Position numbers and translations under genes: made by a program. From an uncultured Mycobacterium sp. (GTDB lineage: Bacteria > Actinomycetota > Actinomycetes > Mycobacteriales > Mycobacteriaceae), in contig FLQS01000008.1 in assembly GCA_900078375.1 (NCBI GenBank), positions 1 through 64,000 of the forward strand: a stretch of DNA of 64,000 nt, read 5' to 3'. The notes beneath the pieces are model-generated. The model did no database searches, was not told the origin of the DNA, and worked only from the letters and a program-made list of their open reading frames with translations. Below are positions 44,609-53,995 of this stretch, piece by piece; the stretch's first letter is position 1, and each line of letters opens with the position of its first letter.

Positions 44609-46045
44609 ATGCGTGAATATCTGAAGTTCTACATCGATGGGCAGTGGGTTGATCCGGTCGAACTGCGGACCCTTGACGTCGACAACCCGACACTCGAACA
44701 GGTTGGCGGCAAGATCGCCATCGGCTCAGCGGCCGACGTGGACAAGGCGGTCAAGGCCGCCCGCAAGGCGTTCAACGCCTGGTCGCAGTCGACACGCGAA
44801 GAGCGCCTCGACGTGCTTCAGGCGATTCTCGACCAGTACCAGGCACGGGCCAAGGACCTGGCCGACGCAGTGCACGAGGAGATGGGTGCGCCGCCGTCGC
44901 TAGCCGCCGGGCCGCAGGTGATGATGGGTCTGGGTCACCTGGCCACCGCCATCGACGTCCTGAAGAACTACAGCTTCGAGGAACAGCGCGGCGAGAGCAT
45001 GGTGGTCAAGGAGCCGATCGGGGTGTGCGGTCTGATCACACCGTGGAACTGGCCGATCAACCAGATCGCCTGCAAGGTGTTCCCGGCGTTGGCGGCCGGC
45101 TGCACCATGGTGCTCAAGCCGTCCGAGGTCGCGCCCTTCTCCGGGCAGATCTTCACCGAAATCATCGACGCCGCCGGACTGCCCGCCGGGGTGTACAACA
45201 TGGTCTTCGGTGACGGACCGGGGGTGGGCACCGCGCTGTCCAGCCATCCCGGCATCGACATGGTCTCGTTCACCGGATCGACGCGCGCCGGGATCGAGGT
45301 GGCGCGCAATGCCGCACCGACGGTCAAGCGGGTGGCCCAGGAGCTCGGCGGCAAGAGCCCGAACATCGTGCTCGATGACGAGGCCTTCGCACAGAGCGTG
45401 ACGGCGGGCGTCGCGGTGATGATGATGAACTCCGGCCAGAGCTGTAACGCTCCGTCTCGCATGCTGGTGCCGAAGGCGCGGCTCGACGAAGCCGCCGCGG
45501 TGGCCCGGGCCACCGCGGAAGGCGTGAAGGTCGGCGATCTGGCCGACAGTTCGGCGATCGGACCGGTGGCCTCGCGGGCGCAGTTCGACAAGGTCCAAGG
45601 ACTGATCCAGAAGGGTATCGACGAGGGCGCGACGGTGGTCGCCGGTGGACCCGGCCGCCCCGAGGGACTGGACACCGGCTACTACGTCCGTCCGACGGTG
45701 TTCGCCGATGTCAACAACGACATGACGATCGCCCGGGAGGAGATCTTCGGACCGGTGTTGTGCATCCTCGGCTATGACGACCTGGATGAGGCCGTCGAAG
45801 TCGGCAATGACACCGACTACGGCCTCTACGGGTATGTCTCGGGTGCCGACCTGGATCAAGCACGAGCCCTGGCCCGACGGATCCGCGCCGGTGCCGTCGC
45901 CATCAACCACGCGTTCGACATCAAGGTCCCGTTCGGTGGCTACAAGACCAGCGGCAACGGCCGAGAGTGGGGCGAAGAAGGTTTCGAGGACTTCCTGGAA
46001 ACCAAGGCGATCTTGGGATACGCGCCGGCCGGCACCGGGGAGTAG
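44609..46045 (+). CDS. NAD(P)-dependent aldehyde dehydrogenase
   Basis: 478 residues behind GAGGAGG. VCGLITPWNWPINQIACK binds the cofactor; AQELGGKSPNIVLDDE contains the general-base Glu; MNSGQSCNAPSRM contains the catalytic Cys; REEIFGPVLCILGYDDLDEA is the C-terminal signature. It should oxidise an aldehyde, probably the product of the ThDP enzyme, to an acid that one of the two CoA ligases could activate. Last gene of the rightward catabolic operon. Confidence 0.92.
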   Translation: MREYLKFYIDGQWVDPVELRTLDVDNPTLEQVGGKIAIGSAADVDKAVKAARKAFNAWSQSTREERLDVLQAILDQYQARAKDLADAVHEEMGAPPSLAAGPQVMMGLGHLATAIDVLKNYSFEEQRGESMVVKEPIGVCGLITPWNWPINQIACKVFPALAAGCTMVLKPSEVAPFSGQIFTEIIDAAGLPAGVYNMVFGDGPGVGTALSSHPGIDMVSFTGSTRAGIEVARNAAPTVKRVAQELGGKSPNIVLDDEAFAQSVTAGVAVMMMNSGQSCNAPSRMLVPKARLDEAAAVARATAEGVKVGDLADSSAIGPVASRAQFDKVQGLIQKGIDEGATVVAGGPGRPEGLDTGYYVRPTVFADVNNDMTIAREEIFGPVLCILGYDDLDEAVEVGNDTDYGLYGYVSGADLDQARALARRIRAGAVAINHAFDIKVPFGGYKTSGNGREWGEEGFEDFLETKAILGYAPAGTGE

Positions 46046-46072
46046 CACCATCGACCACTAGCATCGGCACCC

Positions 46073-46504
46073 ATGCGAGTGTTGGTGCAACGGGTCACGT
46101 CCGCGTCGGTGTCGGTAGGCGGCGAGGTGGTCGGCGAAATCCGGCCACCGAGCCAGGGATTGCTGGCCCTGGTCGGTGTCACCCATTCCGACACCAATGA
46201 CCTTGCCCGCCGGTTGGGTGAAAAGCTATGGCAGTTAAGGATTCTCGACGACGAGAAGTCCGCAGCCGACATCGGTGCGCCGATCCTGGTGGTCAGTCAG
46301 TTCACGCTGTACGCCAACACTGTGAAGGGGCGCAGGCCAACCTGGAACGCGGCCGCACCGGGTCCGGTCGCCGAGCCGCTGGTCACTGTGTTCGCCGAGA
46401 CCCTGCGCGGCCTGGGTGCGGACGTCGAGACCGGGGTGTTCGGCGCGGATATGCAGGTCGCGTTGGTCAACGACGGCCCGGTCACGGTGCTGCTGGAGCT
46501 GTAG
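46073..46504 (+). CDS. dtd: D-aminoacyl-tRNA deacylase
   Basis: 143 residues, the usual length. [20 protein letters not shown] opens it; the active-site SQFTLYA and the Gly-cis-Pro motif NDGPVTV, which positions the D-amino acid, are present. The enzyme frees tRNA from wrongly attached D-amino acids or glycine. It follows the aldehyde dehydrogenase by 27 bp but is a housekeeping gene. Its last 23 bases overlap the 3' end of the convergent transporter gene. Confidence 0.95.
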   Translation: MRVLVQRVTSASVSVGGEVVGEIRPPSQGLLALVGVTHSDTNDLARRLGEKLWQLRILDDEKSAADIGAPILVVSQFTLYANTVKGRRPTWNAAAPGPVAEPLVTVFAETLRGLGADVETGVFGADMQVALVNDGPVTVLLEL

Positions 46505-47828
46505 CCCCCAGTGTCTGCAGCGGTTTGGTGGCGGTCTCGCGCAATGTCAGTACGGTGAGCAATGACACTACTGCGGCGATGGCCACGTAAATGCCTGCGG
46601 CATAGTCGTTTCCAGTGCGCGCGGATAGCAGGGTGACCACATACGGCGTCGTACCGCCGAACACCGCCACCGACACGTTGTAGCCGATCGACAGGCCGCT
46701 ATAGCGGACCCGGGTGGCGAACAATTCCGCGGCGGCCACCAGTGACACCGAGACGAACACCGCTTCGATCGCGGCGAGCAGGCAGTGCGCCAGAATCGCG
46801 GTAACCAGCGAGCCCGCGTTCAACAGCACGAACGCCGGGTACGCCAGCACCGCGAACCCGACCGCACCGCCGATCAGCAACGGCCGCCGTCCGATCCGGT
46901 CCGACAACGCACCCAAGGGCAGGATGAGCACCAGCGCGACGATGCTTGCCGTGGTGATCGAAGCGAACGAGGCCGTCTTGGAGAAGTGCAGTGTCTTGAT
47001 GAAATACGTTGGCAGATACGTGAACACCACGTAGAAGCCGACGTTGTGGATGATCATCAGGCCGATAACCTGAAGAATCGGCACCCAGGCCTTGGTGACG
47101 GCCTCCCGCAACGGCGAAGCGGCGACCTCGTCAGCCTCCGACAGCTCCGCGAACGCCGGGGTGTCCTCCAGCCGCAGCCGGATGTAGAGGCCGACCAGGC
47201 CCAGCGGGCCGGCCAACAGGAACGGAATGCGCCATCCGTAGCTCTCCATCGCGCCGTCGGGAAGGACGGTCGTCAGCAGTGTCACGGTGACCGAACCGAG
47301 CAGAAAGCCCAGCACCGCCGACCAGACCAGGAAGGCCACCACCACACCGCGGCGGCGATCGGTCGAAAACTCAGCGAGATAGCACGCGCCGCCACCGTAT
47401 TCACCGCCGGCGGAGAACCCCTGCAGACAGCGCAGCAGCAACAGGCCGAGCGGGGACAGCACACCGACGGAGGCATACGTGGGTAGCAGGCCGATGGCCA
47501 GCGTCGAGCCCGACATCAGCAGGATCACCAGGGCCAGCACCCGTTGCCGACCGATGCGGTCACCGAGCGGGCCGAAGAACAAGCCGCCCAACGGCCGCAT
47601 GAAGAAGGCCGCGGCGAAGATCGCGAAGGCGTTCAACAGCGCGGCGGTCTCGTTGCCCGGCGGAAAGAACTTCACCGAGATGAATGTGGCCAGAAAGCCG
47701 TAGATCGCGAAGTCGTACCACTCCACGGCGTTCCCGATCGACGCGCCGGTAATCACCCGGCGCAAGGACGACGTGTTCGCTATGTGATCACCGGTGGGCA
47801 AAGTGTGTTCTCCCGCAATCGAAGTCAT
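46482..47828 (-). CDS. MHS-type major facilitator transporter
   Basis: 448 residues starting MTSIAGEH at 47828; the open frame upstream is Cys/Pro-rich and not credible. Twelve hydrophobic helices. [24 protein letters not shown] and [19 protein letters not shown] are the hallmarks of the metabolite:H+ symporter (ProP/KgtP/ShiA) branch. Substrates in the family include proline, betaine, oxoglutarate and aromatic acids. It is close to the catabolic cluster, but on the opposite strand beyond dtd, so linkage to it is only possible. Confidence 0.88.
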   Translation of the reverse strand: MTSIAGEHTLPTGDHIANTSSLRRVITGASIGNAVEWYDFAIYGFLATFISVKFFPPGNETAALLNAFAIFAAAFFMRPLGGLFFGPLGDRIGRQRVLALVILLMSGSTLAIGLLPTYASVGVLSPLGLLLLRCLQGFSAGGEYGGGACYLAEFSTDRRRGVVVAFLVWSAVLGFLLGSVTVTLLTTVLPDGAMESYGWRIPFLLAGPLGLVGLYIRLRLEDTPAFAELSEADEVAASPLREAVTKAWVPILQVIGLMIIHNVGFYVVFTYLPTYFIKTLHFSKTASFASITTASIVALVLILPLGALSDRIGRRPLLIGGAVGFAVLAYPAFVLLNAGSLVTAILAHCLLAAIEAVFVSVSLVAAAELFATRVRYSGLSIGYNVSVAVFGGTTPYVVTLLSARTGNDYAAGIYVAIAAVVSLLTVLTLRETATKPLQTLGATAPAAP

Positions 47829-47932
47829 CAGCACGATAACGGGGTTGGGCCGGTGAAGGGGCCCGATTACGACGCAGTCCGGGGGAGGGCATTGTGTACA
47901 TAACGGATGGATCGCCACACACTGGAGGCACG

Positions 47933-49081
47933 ATGACCAACACACCGACGGTGACGCCGTATCCGATCGCGGTGCCCGATTCGGTTCTCGACGATCTGCG
48001 CCGGCGCCTCGACGGCGCGCGGTGGCCGGCCGAACTGCCGGGTTGCGGGTGGGAGTACGGAACCGAGCAGGCCTTCTTGCGGACGGTCGTCGAGCGTTGG
48101 CGTGATGGCTATGACTGGCGGGCGACGGAAGCCGAACTCAATCAATGGGGTTCACACGTGACGACCGCCGCCGGTCAGCGAGTGCACCTGCTGCACGTGT
48201 GCTCGGACAATGCCGATGCGATCCCCTTGGTGCTGGTGCACGGGTGGCCGGGGTCGATCACCGAATTCCTCGACGTACTACCACTGCTCCGCGAACGTTT
48301 CCACGTGGTCGCCATCTCGATGCCGGGTTACGGGTTCTCGGGTCCGACCACACAACGAGGTGTCGATGTCTCGACGGTCGCCGCAGCTGTCGACGACGTC
48401 ATGTCCCAACTCGGCTATGACCGATACGTCGCGCAGGGCGGTGACTGGGGCGCTCTCGTCGTCCGCCATCTCGGACAGCACTTTGCGCCGCGGGTGGCAG
48501 CCATCCACACCAACATGCTGTTCGCCCCGTTCGACGGTGACCCCGCCGATGCGATGACTGGAGTGACGGAAAGTGAACTGGCGAGAATTGTTTCGTCAGC
48601 CGAACGGGTCGTCGACGGAACTGCGTACATGCAAATCCAGTCGACCCGGCCCCACTCGCTGGGATATGGACTCGACGATTCACCGCTGGGTCTGGCCGGC
48701 TGGATTCTGGAGAAGTTCCATGCCTGGTGCGATATCCGCGAGGGAATGCCGGTCCGCACCGACCGGCTCATCGACAACCTGATGATGTACTGGCTCACCG
48801 GAACCGCAACCTCGGCAGCCCGCCTGTACTGCGAAGCGACCAGGGCGGGTAATTCGGCGCTGAGCGACTGGCATGGGCGCGTGGACGTTCCAACCGGATA
48901 TGCGGTGTATCCCTGTGAGCTGTTGCAGACACCGCGGGTGTGGGCGGAGCGCCGGTACAACCTCGTGCATTACTCCGTGCTGGACCGCGGGGGCCACTTC
49001 GCCGCATTCGAACAACCTGATCTGTTTGCCGCTGATGTCAACACCTACGGCGACACACTCCGGAACCTCGGGGTGTTCTGA
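47933..49081 (+). CDS. Epoxide hydrolase (EHN-domain alpha/beta hydrolase)
   Basis: 382 residues from the ATG behind GGAGGCACG. The N-terminal EHN region ([31 protein letters not shown]) precedes the alpha/beta fold. HGWPGS (103-108) forms the oxyanion hole, GGDWG gives nucleophile Asp171 and [11 protein letters not shown]is355. Tyr residues of the cap polarise the epoxide in the family. It would hydrolyse an epoxide to a diol. It is divergent from the MHS transporter with about 100 bp between. Confidence 0.9.
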   Translation: MTNTPTVTPYPIAVPDSVLDDLRRRLDGARWPAELPGCGWEYGTEQAFLRTVVERWRDGYDWRATEAELNQWGSHVTTAAGQRVHLLHVCSDNADAIPLVLVHGWPGSITEFLDVLPLLRERFHVVAISMPGYGFSGPTTQRGVDVSTVAAAVDDVMSQLGYDRYVAQGGDWGALVVRHLGQHFAPRVAAIHTNMLFAPFDGDPADAMTGVTESELARIVSSAERVVDGTAYMQIQSTRPHSLGYGLDDSPLGLAGWILEKFHAWCDIREGMPVRTDRLIDNLMMYWLTGTATSAARLYCEATRAGNSALSDWHGRVDVPTGYAVYPCELLQTPRVWAERRYNLVHYSVLDRGGHFAAFEQPDLFAADVNTYGDTLRNLGVF

Positions 49082-49244
49082 GCGGCCGGCACACGCGCGT
49101 ACCAGCTCGCGCCGCGATCCCGTCGTCATGCACAGGCGGGAGTGGTTGACTGGTCGGTGGAGCCCGGCACGGATTGGAGGTTGAGCAATCGCCGATTCGG
49201 AAGATATAGACGCCGATGTCCCCGAAGATGTCCGCCGCACCGTA

Positions 49245-49769
49245 TTGACCGCCGCCCACGACGAGCTGACCCGGTGGGGCCTGGAGCGCTTCGACATCCC
49301 GACCATGTGCGCTCGCCACAAGATCGACGAGGCACTTGTCACCCGCTATTGGGGTGACGGCCGCAAGCTTGCCCTCGATGCGCTGCTGTACTGGAGCGAC
49401 GACATCCTCACCCCGACCGACACCGGATCCCTGCGTACTGATCTGCAGGCGTTGGCCGTCGCGGTGGCCCGCCAGGTCAACACCGACACCGGCCGAAGCC
49501 TGCTACGCGCGATGGTGGTCAACGACCGCGCCGCGTTCGCGGACGACACGCGGATGTCGTTCTGGTTGAAACGGTTCACCGGCATCCGCACGGTGTTCGA
49601 CCGGGCCGTCGAACGCGGCGAGATACGGGACGGTGTCGACATGATCGCCGCGATGCAGCTGGTGCTGGCGCCGATCAATGTGCGTGCCCTCTACACCATC
49701 GACCCGATCGAAGAGAGCTACTGCGACGCCGTCGCCGACCTGGCGTGGCACGCTATCGCGCGGCACTGA
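49245..49769 (+). CDS. TetR-like transcriptional regulator (start uncertain)
   Basis: 174 residues from a TTG at 49245, which would leave out the first part of the DNA-binding helix bundle. TAAHDELTRWGLERFDIPTM, then CARHKIDEALVTRYWGDGRK, is a TetR-type helix-turn-helix. The same frame is open from 49185 and reads coding-like (DSEDIDADVPEDVRRTVL), with GGAGG at 49176-49180 seven bases before an ATC at 49188. The true protein may therefore start at a rare ATC and be about 193 residues long. It lies downstream of the epoxide hydrolase gene. Confidence 0.72.
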   Translation: MTAAHDELTRWGLERFDIPTMCARHKIDEALVTRYWGDGRKLALDALLYWSDDILTPTDTGSLRTDLQALAVAVARQVNTDTGRSLLRAMVVNDRAAFADDTRMSFWLKRFTGIRTVFDRAVERGEIRDGVDMIAAMQLVLAPINVRALYTIDPIEESYCDAVADLAWHAIARH

Positions 49770-49842
49770 GTCAGATCGACACGCTCAATTGTTACCGGTC
49801 CGCCGCCTGGGGTCGACCTCCGGCGTGAGAACGTAGATCTCT

Positions 49843-50400
49843 ATGCATACGCACAGCTTCGTCACCTACGAGGAATTCGGTCGCCGATTCTTCGAGGTAG
49901 CGGTGACCGAGGAGCGTGTTGCGGCGGCGTTCGCCGAGATCGCGGGCGGCGAGTTCGAGATGGGTCCGATGGCGCAGGGGCCGGCCGGGCTGGCCAAGGT
50001 CACGGCGAAGGTGAAGATCCAGCAACCGGTTGCCCGGCGCAGCGTGGGCGACACCATCACGTTCAACGTCCGCATCCCGCTGGTGATCGAGCTGATCGTC
50101 GACCTGCGCGTGGACAAACAACGGTTCACCGTCGACGGTGATATCGCGTTGCGGGCCACGGCGCGGGCGGCCGAACCGCTGCTGCTGGTCATCGACGTCG
50201 CCAAACCACGGTCCTCCGACATTTCCGTCAACGTGACGTCGAAATCCATGCGCGGCGAGATCATCCGGCTCGTCGCCGGCGTCGACGCCGAGATCCGCCG
50301 TTTCGTCGCGGCCTATGTTGCCGACGAGATCGACAGCCCGGGATCGCAACAAGCGAAGGTCATCGACGTCGCCGAGGCCGTCGCGTCAGCCTGGGACTGA
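49843..50400 (+). CDS. Conserved hypothetical protein (185 aa)
   Basis: No signal peptide, no membrane helix. The sequence alternates charged and hydrophobic residues as in a beta-sandwich (VKIQQPVARRSVGDTITFNV, IPLVIELIVDLRVDKQRFTV, DISVNVTSKSMRGEIIRL) and ends in a helix. I do not recognise the family. Codon use is like that of its neighbours, so I regard it as real. It is followed by a fragment of an alpha/beta hydrolase. Confidence 0.75.
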   Translation: MHTHSFVTYEEFGRRFFEVAVTEERVAAAFAEIAGGEFEMGPMAQGPAGLAKVTAKVKIQQPVARRSVGDTITFNVRIPLVIELIVDLRVDKQRFTVDGDIALRATARAAEPLLLVIDVAKPRSSDISVNVTSKSMRGEIIRLVAGVDAEIRRFVAAYVADEIDSPGSQQAKVIDVAEAVASAWD

Positions 50401-50404
50401 GCAG

Positions 50405-50560
50405 ACACCGGCGCGGTTCGTCTTCGTGCACGGCGGTTTCCATGCGGGCTGGTGCTGGGAACGCACCATCGCCGAACTCGATCGGCTGGGCCACGACGCG
50501 GTCGCATGGTGCCGAGTTGCCGCGCAGCTGACCATTGATGGGCCGCTGCAACCGGATTAG
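50405..50560 (+). pseudogene. Remnant of an alpha/beta hydrolase gene
   Basis: The frame reads RFVFVHGGFHAGWCWERTIA followed by ELDRLGHDAVA, the first beta-strand, oxyanion HGG turn and first helix of EstC/salicylate-esterase-like hydrolases. After position 50506 the likeness stops and a stop codon follows at 50558. No start codon or ribosome site precedes it, and the nucleophile Ser and His regions are absent. It looks like the end of a deletion event. Confidence 0.7.
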
Positions 50561-51360
50561 TCGCGGCGGGACCGGCCGGTGAGATTCACCGGCAAGCCGA
50601 CCGCGCTCAGCTGGGTGAGGACGTCCTCGATGCGCCCGGTGGGCACCTCGGCGCGCCACTCCGGCAGGCTTGCGGTCAGGCGCAGGGCACCGGGCCCGAA
50701 CGACAGGCTCGTCAGGGTCAGGCCGCTGGCCAGCTCCGGCAGCCGCACCGGGTAGGCCGGTGTCTTGGCCGGCAGCGGCCACCGGCGCCGGCGGGTCCGC
50801 ACGGCCCGGGGATGGAGCCACAGGGTGGAGCCGTCGAGTTCCACCTCGACCTCCACACTGCCCAGTCCGGGGCGGCGCGCCCAGCGCAACCGGGCGACGC
50901 CGTCGTCGTCCACGTGTCCGGAGAGGCGGGGCAGTGCGTCGGAGAACACCTCATCGAGTGCGTGCGTCGAGACGTCCATACTCACCTCGACCGGTGCGGC
51001 CACCAACTCCGGTGGTAATCCCGGCTGCAGATGGACATTGTGCAGGACCACGGAGGCGCGTTCGAAATACCGTTCATCCCAACGGATATCGGTGGCCGCC
51101 AGCCGCACGTCGTTCAGCTGACCGACGGCAAGCCGGCGAACGTCGAGCCGCGAGTCGAATTCGGTGACGGTCAGCGTGATGTCCCCGTTGTCCAGCCGCA
51201 CGGTCAGGGTGCGGCCGATCACCAAACGCTTGACGGTCATGAACAGGGTCCGATACGCCACCGCGGCCCCGGAGCTCACCGCCGACGACGACCACACCGA
51301 CGACAGCATGTCCAGTGGCCGCAGAAGATCCCACCGGGCAAGACCCAGCGAACGTGCCAT
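50557..51360 (-). CDS. LmeA-like phospholipid-binding domain protein (DUF2993)
   Basis: 267 residues. VKRLVIGRTLTVRLDNGDIT, EFDSRLDVRRLAVGQLNDVRL and the long beta-rich stretch VEVSMDVSTHALDEVFSDAL fit DUF2993, whose mycobacterial member LmeA supports lipomannan elongation. This copy lacks a signal peptide; a weakly hydrophobic N terminus is seen. Its ATG overlaps the stop of the ferredoxin reductase gene (TAATG), so it belongs to that operon and may handle a lipid substrate there. Confidence 0.72.
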   Translation of the reverse strand: MARSLGLARWDLLRPLDMLSSVWSSSAVSSGAAVAYRTLFMTVKRLVIGRTLTVRLDNGDITLTVTEFDSRLDVRRLAVGQLNDVRLAATDIRWDERYFERASVVLHNVHLQPGLPPELVAAPVEVSMDVSTHALDEVFSDALPRLSGHVDDDGVARLRWARRPGLGSVEVEVELDGSTLWLHPRAVRTRRRRWPLPAKTPAYPVRLPELASGLTLTSLSFGPGALRLTASLPEWRAEVPTGRIEDVLTQLSAVGLPVNLTGRSRRD

Positions 51361-52466
51361 TACAGGTCCAGCTCCAGATGGCCACCCTCGGGGGCGCGCG
51401 ACACGCAGGTCAGCATCATTCCGGCGGCTTGCTCCGGCTCAGTCAGGAGTGTATCCCTATGCTGCACAACACCATTGATCACGCGAGTCCGGCAGGTGCC
51501 GCAGAATCCCTGCTGGCAGGAGTACGGCGCGGCCACCTGCTCGCGCCGCAGCGCCGCCAGCAGTGTCTCGCCGCGTCCGACTGTCACCGTGGCTCCCGTC
51601 GACGCCACCGTCACGGTGAAGTTCGTGCCGTCGACCACCGGCGCGGCGGCGAACCGCTCGAAATGCAGTTCGACGTCGTCGCGTCCAGCCAGCGCTGCCC
51701 GGATCGCCGTGAGCATCGGCGCCGGGCCGCAGGTGTACACCCCGACCCCGTCCGGGCAGTCACCCAGTAAGTCGGCGGCGGTGGGCACCCCGTGCACGTC
51801 GTCGGTGCGGATCTGCACCCGCGAGCCGAACCGGCGCACCTCGTCGAGGAAGGGGATGGACTCTTCGCTGCGCCCGGCGTAGATCATCGACCAGTCGACA
51901 CCGAGACGTTCGGCCAGGCCGAGCATCGGCAGAATCGGGGTGATGCCGATGCCGCCGGCGATGAACCGCAGCCGCTGCGCGGGGGAGCCGTAGCCGGGAA
52001 CGGTGAGCGGGAACGCATTTCGCGGACCGCTGCTCGTCACCGTTGCTCCGATGCCGAGTTCGTCGTGGACCTCGATCGAGCCGCCACCGCCATCGGGGAT
52101 GCGTCGCACGGCAATTCGATAGCAGGTCCGCAGGCCCGGCTCGCCGCACAACGAGTATTGCCGGATCCGCCCGCTGGGCAGGTGGATGTCCAGGTGCGCC
52201 CCGGGATGCCAGGGTGGCAGCGGCCGCCGATCCGGGGCGGCCAGTGTCAGTGCGACGACGTTCTGATCGCGCGCGACCACCTGACGCTCGACGATCTGCA
52301 GCGTCAGCGTGTGGTCCCGGCCCGGGGGAGCCGCGGGCCTGCGGATCGCGGCACTGATCGCCCACAGGGTGGTGATGGCCGCATCGGTGAGGCTTAGTGG
52401 AACGTCGTGGCGGGTCCGCCCCGACGCGCTCGGCGGAGCCGCCCGCAAGCGGGCCAACGGTTTCAC
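51360..52466 (-). CDS. Ferredoxin reductase (FAD/NAD domain plus plant-type [2Fe-2S])
   Basis: 368 residues from a GTG at 52466 overlapping the previous stop (GTGA). RQYSLCGEP binds FAD; RFIAGGIGITPILPML binds the pyridine nucleotide, with GVYTCGPAPMLTAI later. The C-terminal domain holds the [2Fe-2S] ligands CQQGFCGTC and, further on, MLTCVSRA. This order is that of phthalate-dioxygenase-reductase/VanB-type proteins, which feed electrons from NAD(P)H to oxygenases. Its partner here is most likely the di-iron-type protein encoded immediately upstream. Confidence 0.9.
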   Translation of the reverse strand: MKPLARLRAAPPSASGRTRHDVPLSLTDAAITTLWAISAAIRRPAAPPGRDHTLTLQIVERQVVARDQNVVALTLAAPDRRPLPPWHPGAHLDIHLPSGRIRQYSLCGEPGLRTCYRIAVRRIPDGGGGSIEVHDELGIGATVTSSGPRNAFPLTVPGYGSPAQRLRFIAGGIGITPILPMLGLAERLGVDWSMIYAGRSEESIPFLDEVRRFGSRVQIRTDDVHGVPTAADLLGDCPDGVGVYTCGPAPMLTAIRAALAGRDDVELHFERFAAAPVVDGTNFTVTVASTGATVTVGRGETLLAALRREQVAAPYSCQQGFCGTCRTRVINGVVQHRDTLLTEPEQAAGMMLTCVSRAPEGGHLELDL

Positions 52467-53362
52467 AGGTGCGCGGCGCGGGCGGCCGGCGAGCTCGCCA
52501 GGTAGGCGACCGCCTGCGCGGTGGAGCCGACGTCCTCCGGCGAGTAGTTCGGCCGGAAATAGGTCAACGTCGCCGAGCCGAACAGCTTGCGGTACTTGGG
52601 CAGCAGCCCGCGCTTGGAATCGTCGGCCCGCAACCGCTGCATCCGCCACCAGCTCATGTCCAGGGCGGGATCAGTGCGACACAGATACCAGGCGCCGCGG
52701 TTGAAGAAGCCGGCGATCAGCATCGCCGCCATGCCCATCGACCGGATCCGGTCGAGATAGCTGTCGTGGAAGTAGACCGCGACGTCGTGGGCGACATTGC
52801 GGTGCTCGACCTCTTCACTGCCGTGCCAGCGGAACACGTCAACCAGGGTGGGATCGGCGCCGTAGTCGTCCCAGGCACTGTTGAGGGCGAAGTCGCCGAG
52901 CACGGCGGTGTAGTGCTCGATCGCCGCGATCAGCCACAGCCGGTCGCACAGGTGGTTCAGCCGGCGCTGCGGATCACTTCCTGTGCTCGGCGAGAGCACC
53001 TGGCCGAAGACGTAGTCGAGCTGGCGCAGGATGGGCTCGGCGTTCACGCCGCGGGCGACCATCAAGTCCTGCAGGACCTTCTCGTGGGTGTCGGCGTGGG
53101 TGGCCTCCTGGCCGATGAACCCCCGCATGTCCTCGGCCAGCTGTGGATCCTTGACCAGTGGCAACGCTTCGTTGTAAGTGGCAACAAACCACCGCTCAGC
53201 CACCGGAAGCACCACGTTGAGCAGCCCGATCACATGGGATGCGACGGGGTGGCCGGGAATCCAGTGCAACGGGGCGTCGGACACGTCGAAGTCGACCTTG
53301 CGGGCCTGGATCTGCACCCGGCCAGGATCGATCTCGTGTTCGAAACGACGTGGGCGCAGCAT
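52463..53362 (-). CDS. Metal-dependent hydrolase-like protein (PF10118, ferritin-like di-iron)
   Basis: 299 residues from the ATG at 53362 behind GGGAGG. Conserved acidic/His motifs run along the helices: GQEATHADTHEKVL, IAAIEHYTAVLGDF and HGSEEVEHRNVAHDVAV, the E-x-x-H layout of ferritin-like di-iron sites. The family is named metal-dependent hydrolase in databases, but the motifs would also suit an oxygenase or desaturase. Coupling by overlap to a ferredoxin reductase supports a redox role. Confidence 0.85.
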   Translation of the reverse strand: MLRPRRFEHEIDPGRVQIQARKVDFDVSDAPLHWIPGHPVASHVIGLLNVVLPVAERWFVATYNEALPLVKDPQLAEDMRGFIGQEATHADTHEKVLQDLMVARGVNAEPILRQLDYVFGQVLSPSTGSDPQRRLNHLCDRLWLIAAIEHYTAVLGDFALNSAWDDYGADPTLVDVFRWHGSEEVEHRNVAHDVAVYFHDSYLDRIRSMGMAAMLIAGFFNRGAWYLCRTDPALDMSWWRMQRLRADDSKRGLLPKYRKLFGSATLTYFRPNYSPEDVGSTAQAVAYLASSPAARAAHL

Positions 53363-53412
53363 GGGCGAAACCTCCCGGCAGTGGCTCACCGGAGTTTAGC
53401 CGAGCGCGGCGG

Positions 53413-53820
53413 TCAGCCGACCTGAGTCGGCGTCACGACCACCGTGCCGGGAGCACCCGGGGTCGGGCGGCCGCCGCCGTCAGCCGGGATCGTGGGCGCC
53501 GTTCCTGCCGAGCTGGGTGGCGGGGCCTCGGGCTGGGCGGCCTTCGTGCAGTTGAGCATGAGCGACATCTTGCCGCTGGCCAGGTACTTCTGGCTCTGCA
53601 CGATGCACTTGGCCTGGGGCACGTCGCTACCTACCGAGCCGCCGAAAACTGAGGAGATACCTTGGGCGTGCAGGATGGCGACCGCCTTGTAATACGGCTC
53701 GCCGAGGATGTTCATCGTGCCGCCGCCATTCGGGTCGGCGTTGCTGGACCCCATGCTGAGGGCGGCTGCTGCCGAACCCGCGGCAAGCGCTCCGGCGGCC
53801 ACCAGGATGAGCCTGTTCAC
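53413..53820 (-). CDS. Small secreted protein
   Basis: 135 residues with a signal peptide (NRLILVAAGALAAGSAAAAL, cleavage near SNADP). The core (MNILGEPYYKAVAILHAQGI, then SQKYLASGKMSLMLNCT) resembles a single PASTA-like unit and has two Cys that may bond. The tail from about 92 on is Pro/Ala/Gly-rich. Small secreted proteins of this pattern are common in mycobacteria; function unknown. GGAGG precedes the ATG. Confidence 0.8.
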   Translation of the reverse strand: MNRLILVAAGALAAGSAAAALSMGSSNADPNGGGTMNILGEPYYKAVAILHAQGISSVFGGSVGSDVPQAKCIVQSQKYLASGKMSLMLNCTKAAQPEAPPPSSAGTAPTIPADGGGRPTPGAPGTVVVTPTQVG

Positions 53821-53995
53821 TCGAACCTCCGTCTGTGTCTCCGGTCGAACATAGCGCAGGGTGACTCAAGATCGCCCGACGAGCAGATCTCACCAGCCTC
53901 TTGCGACCTCTATCGTCACAACCGCGCCCGAACGTTTCATCGGCCCTTTCACGGCGTGCCGAACTCGACGTTTTGCCGGTCTTTACTCGCAAAAG
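53821..53995. other. Upstream region of the small secreted-protein gene
   Basis: About 175 bp between the kinase terminator and the start at 53820. It must hold the secreted-protein promoter; I could not identify hexamers with confidence. Confidence 0.35.
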
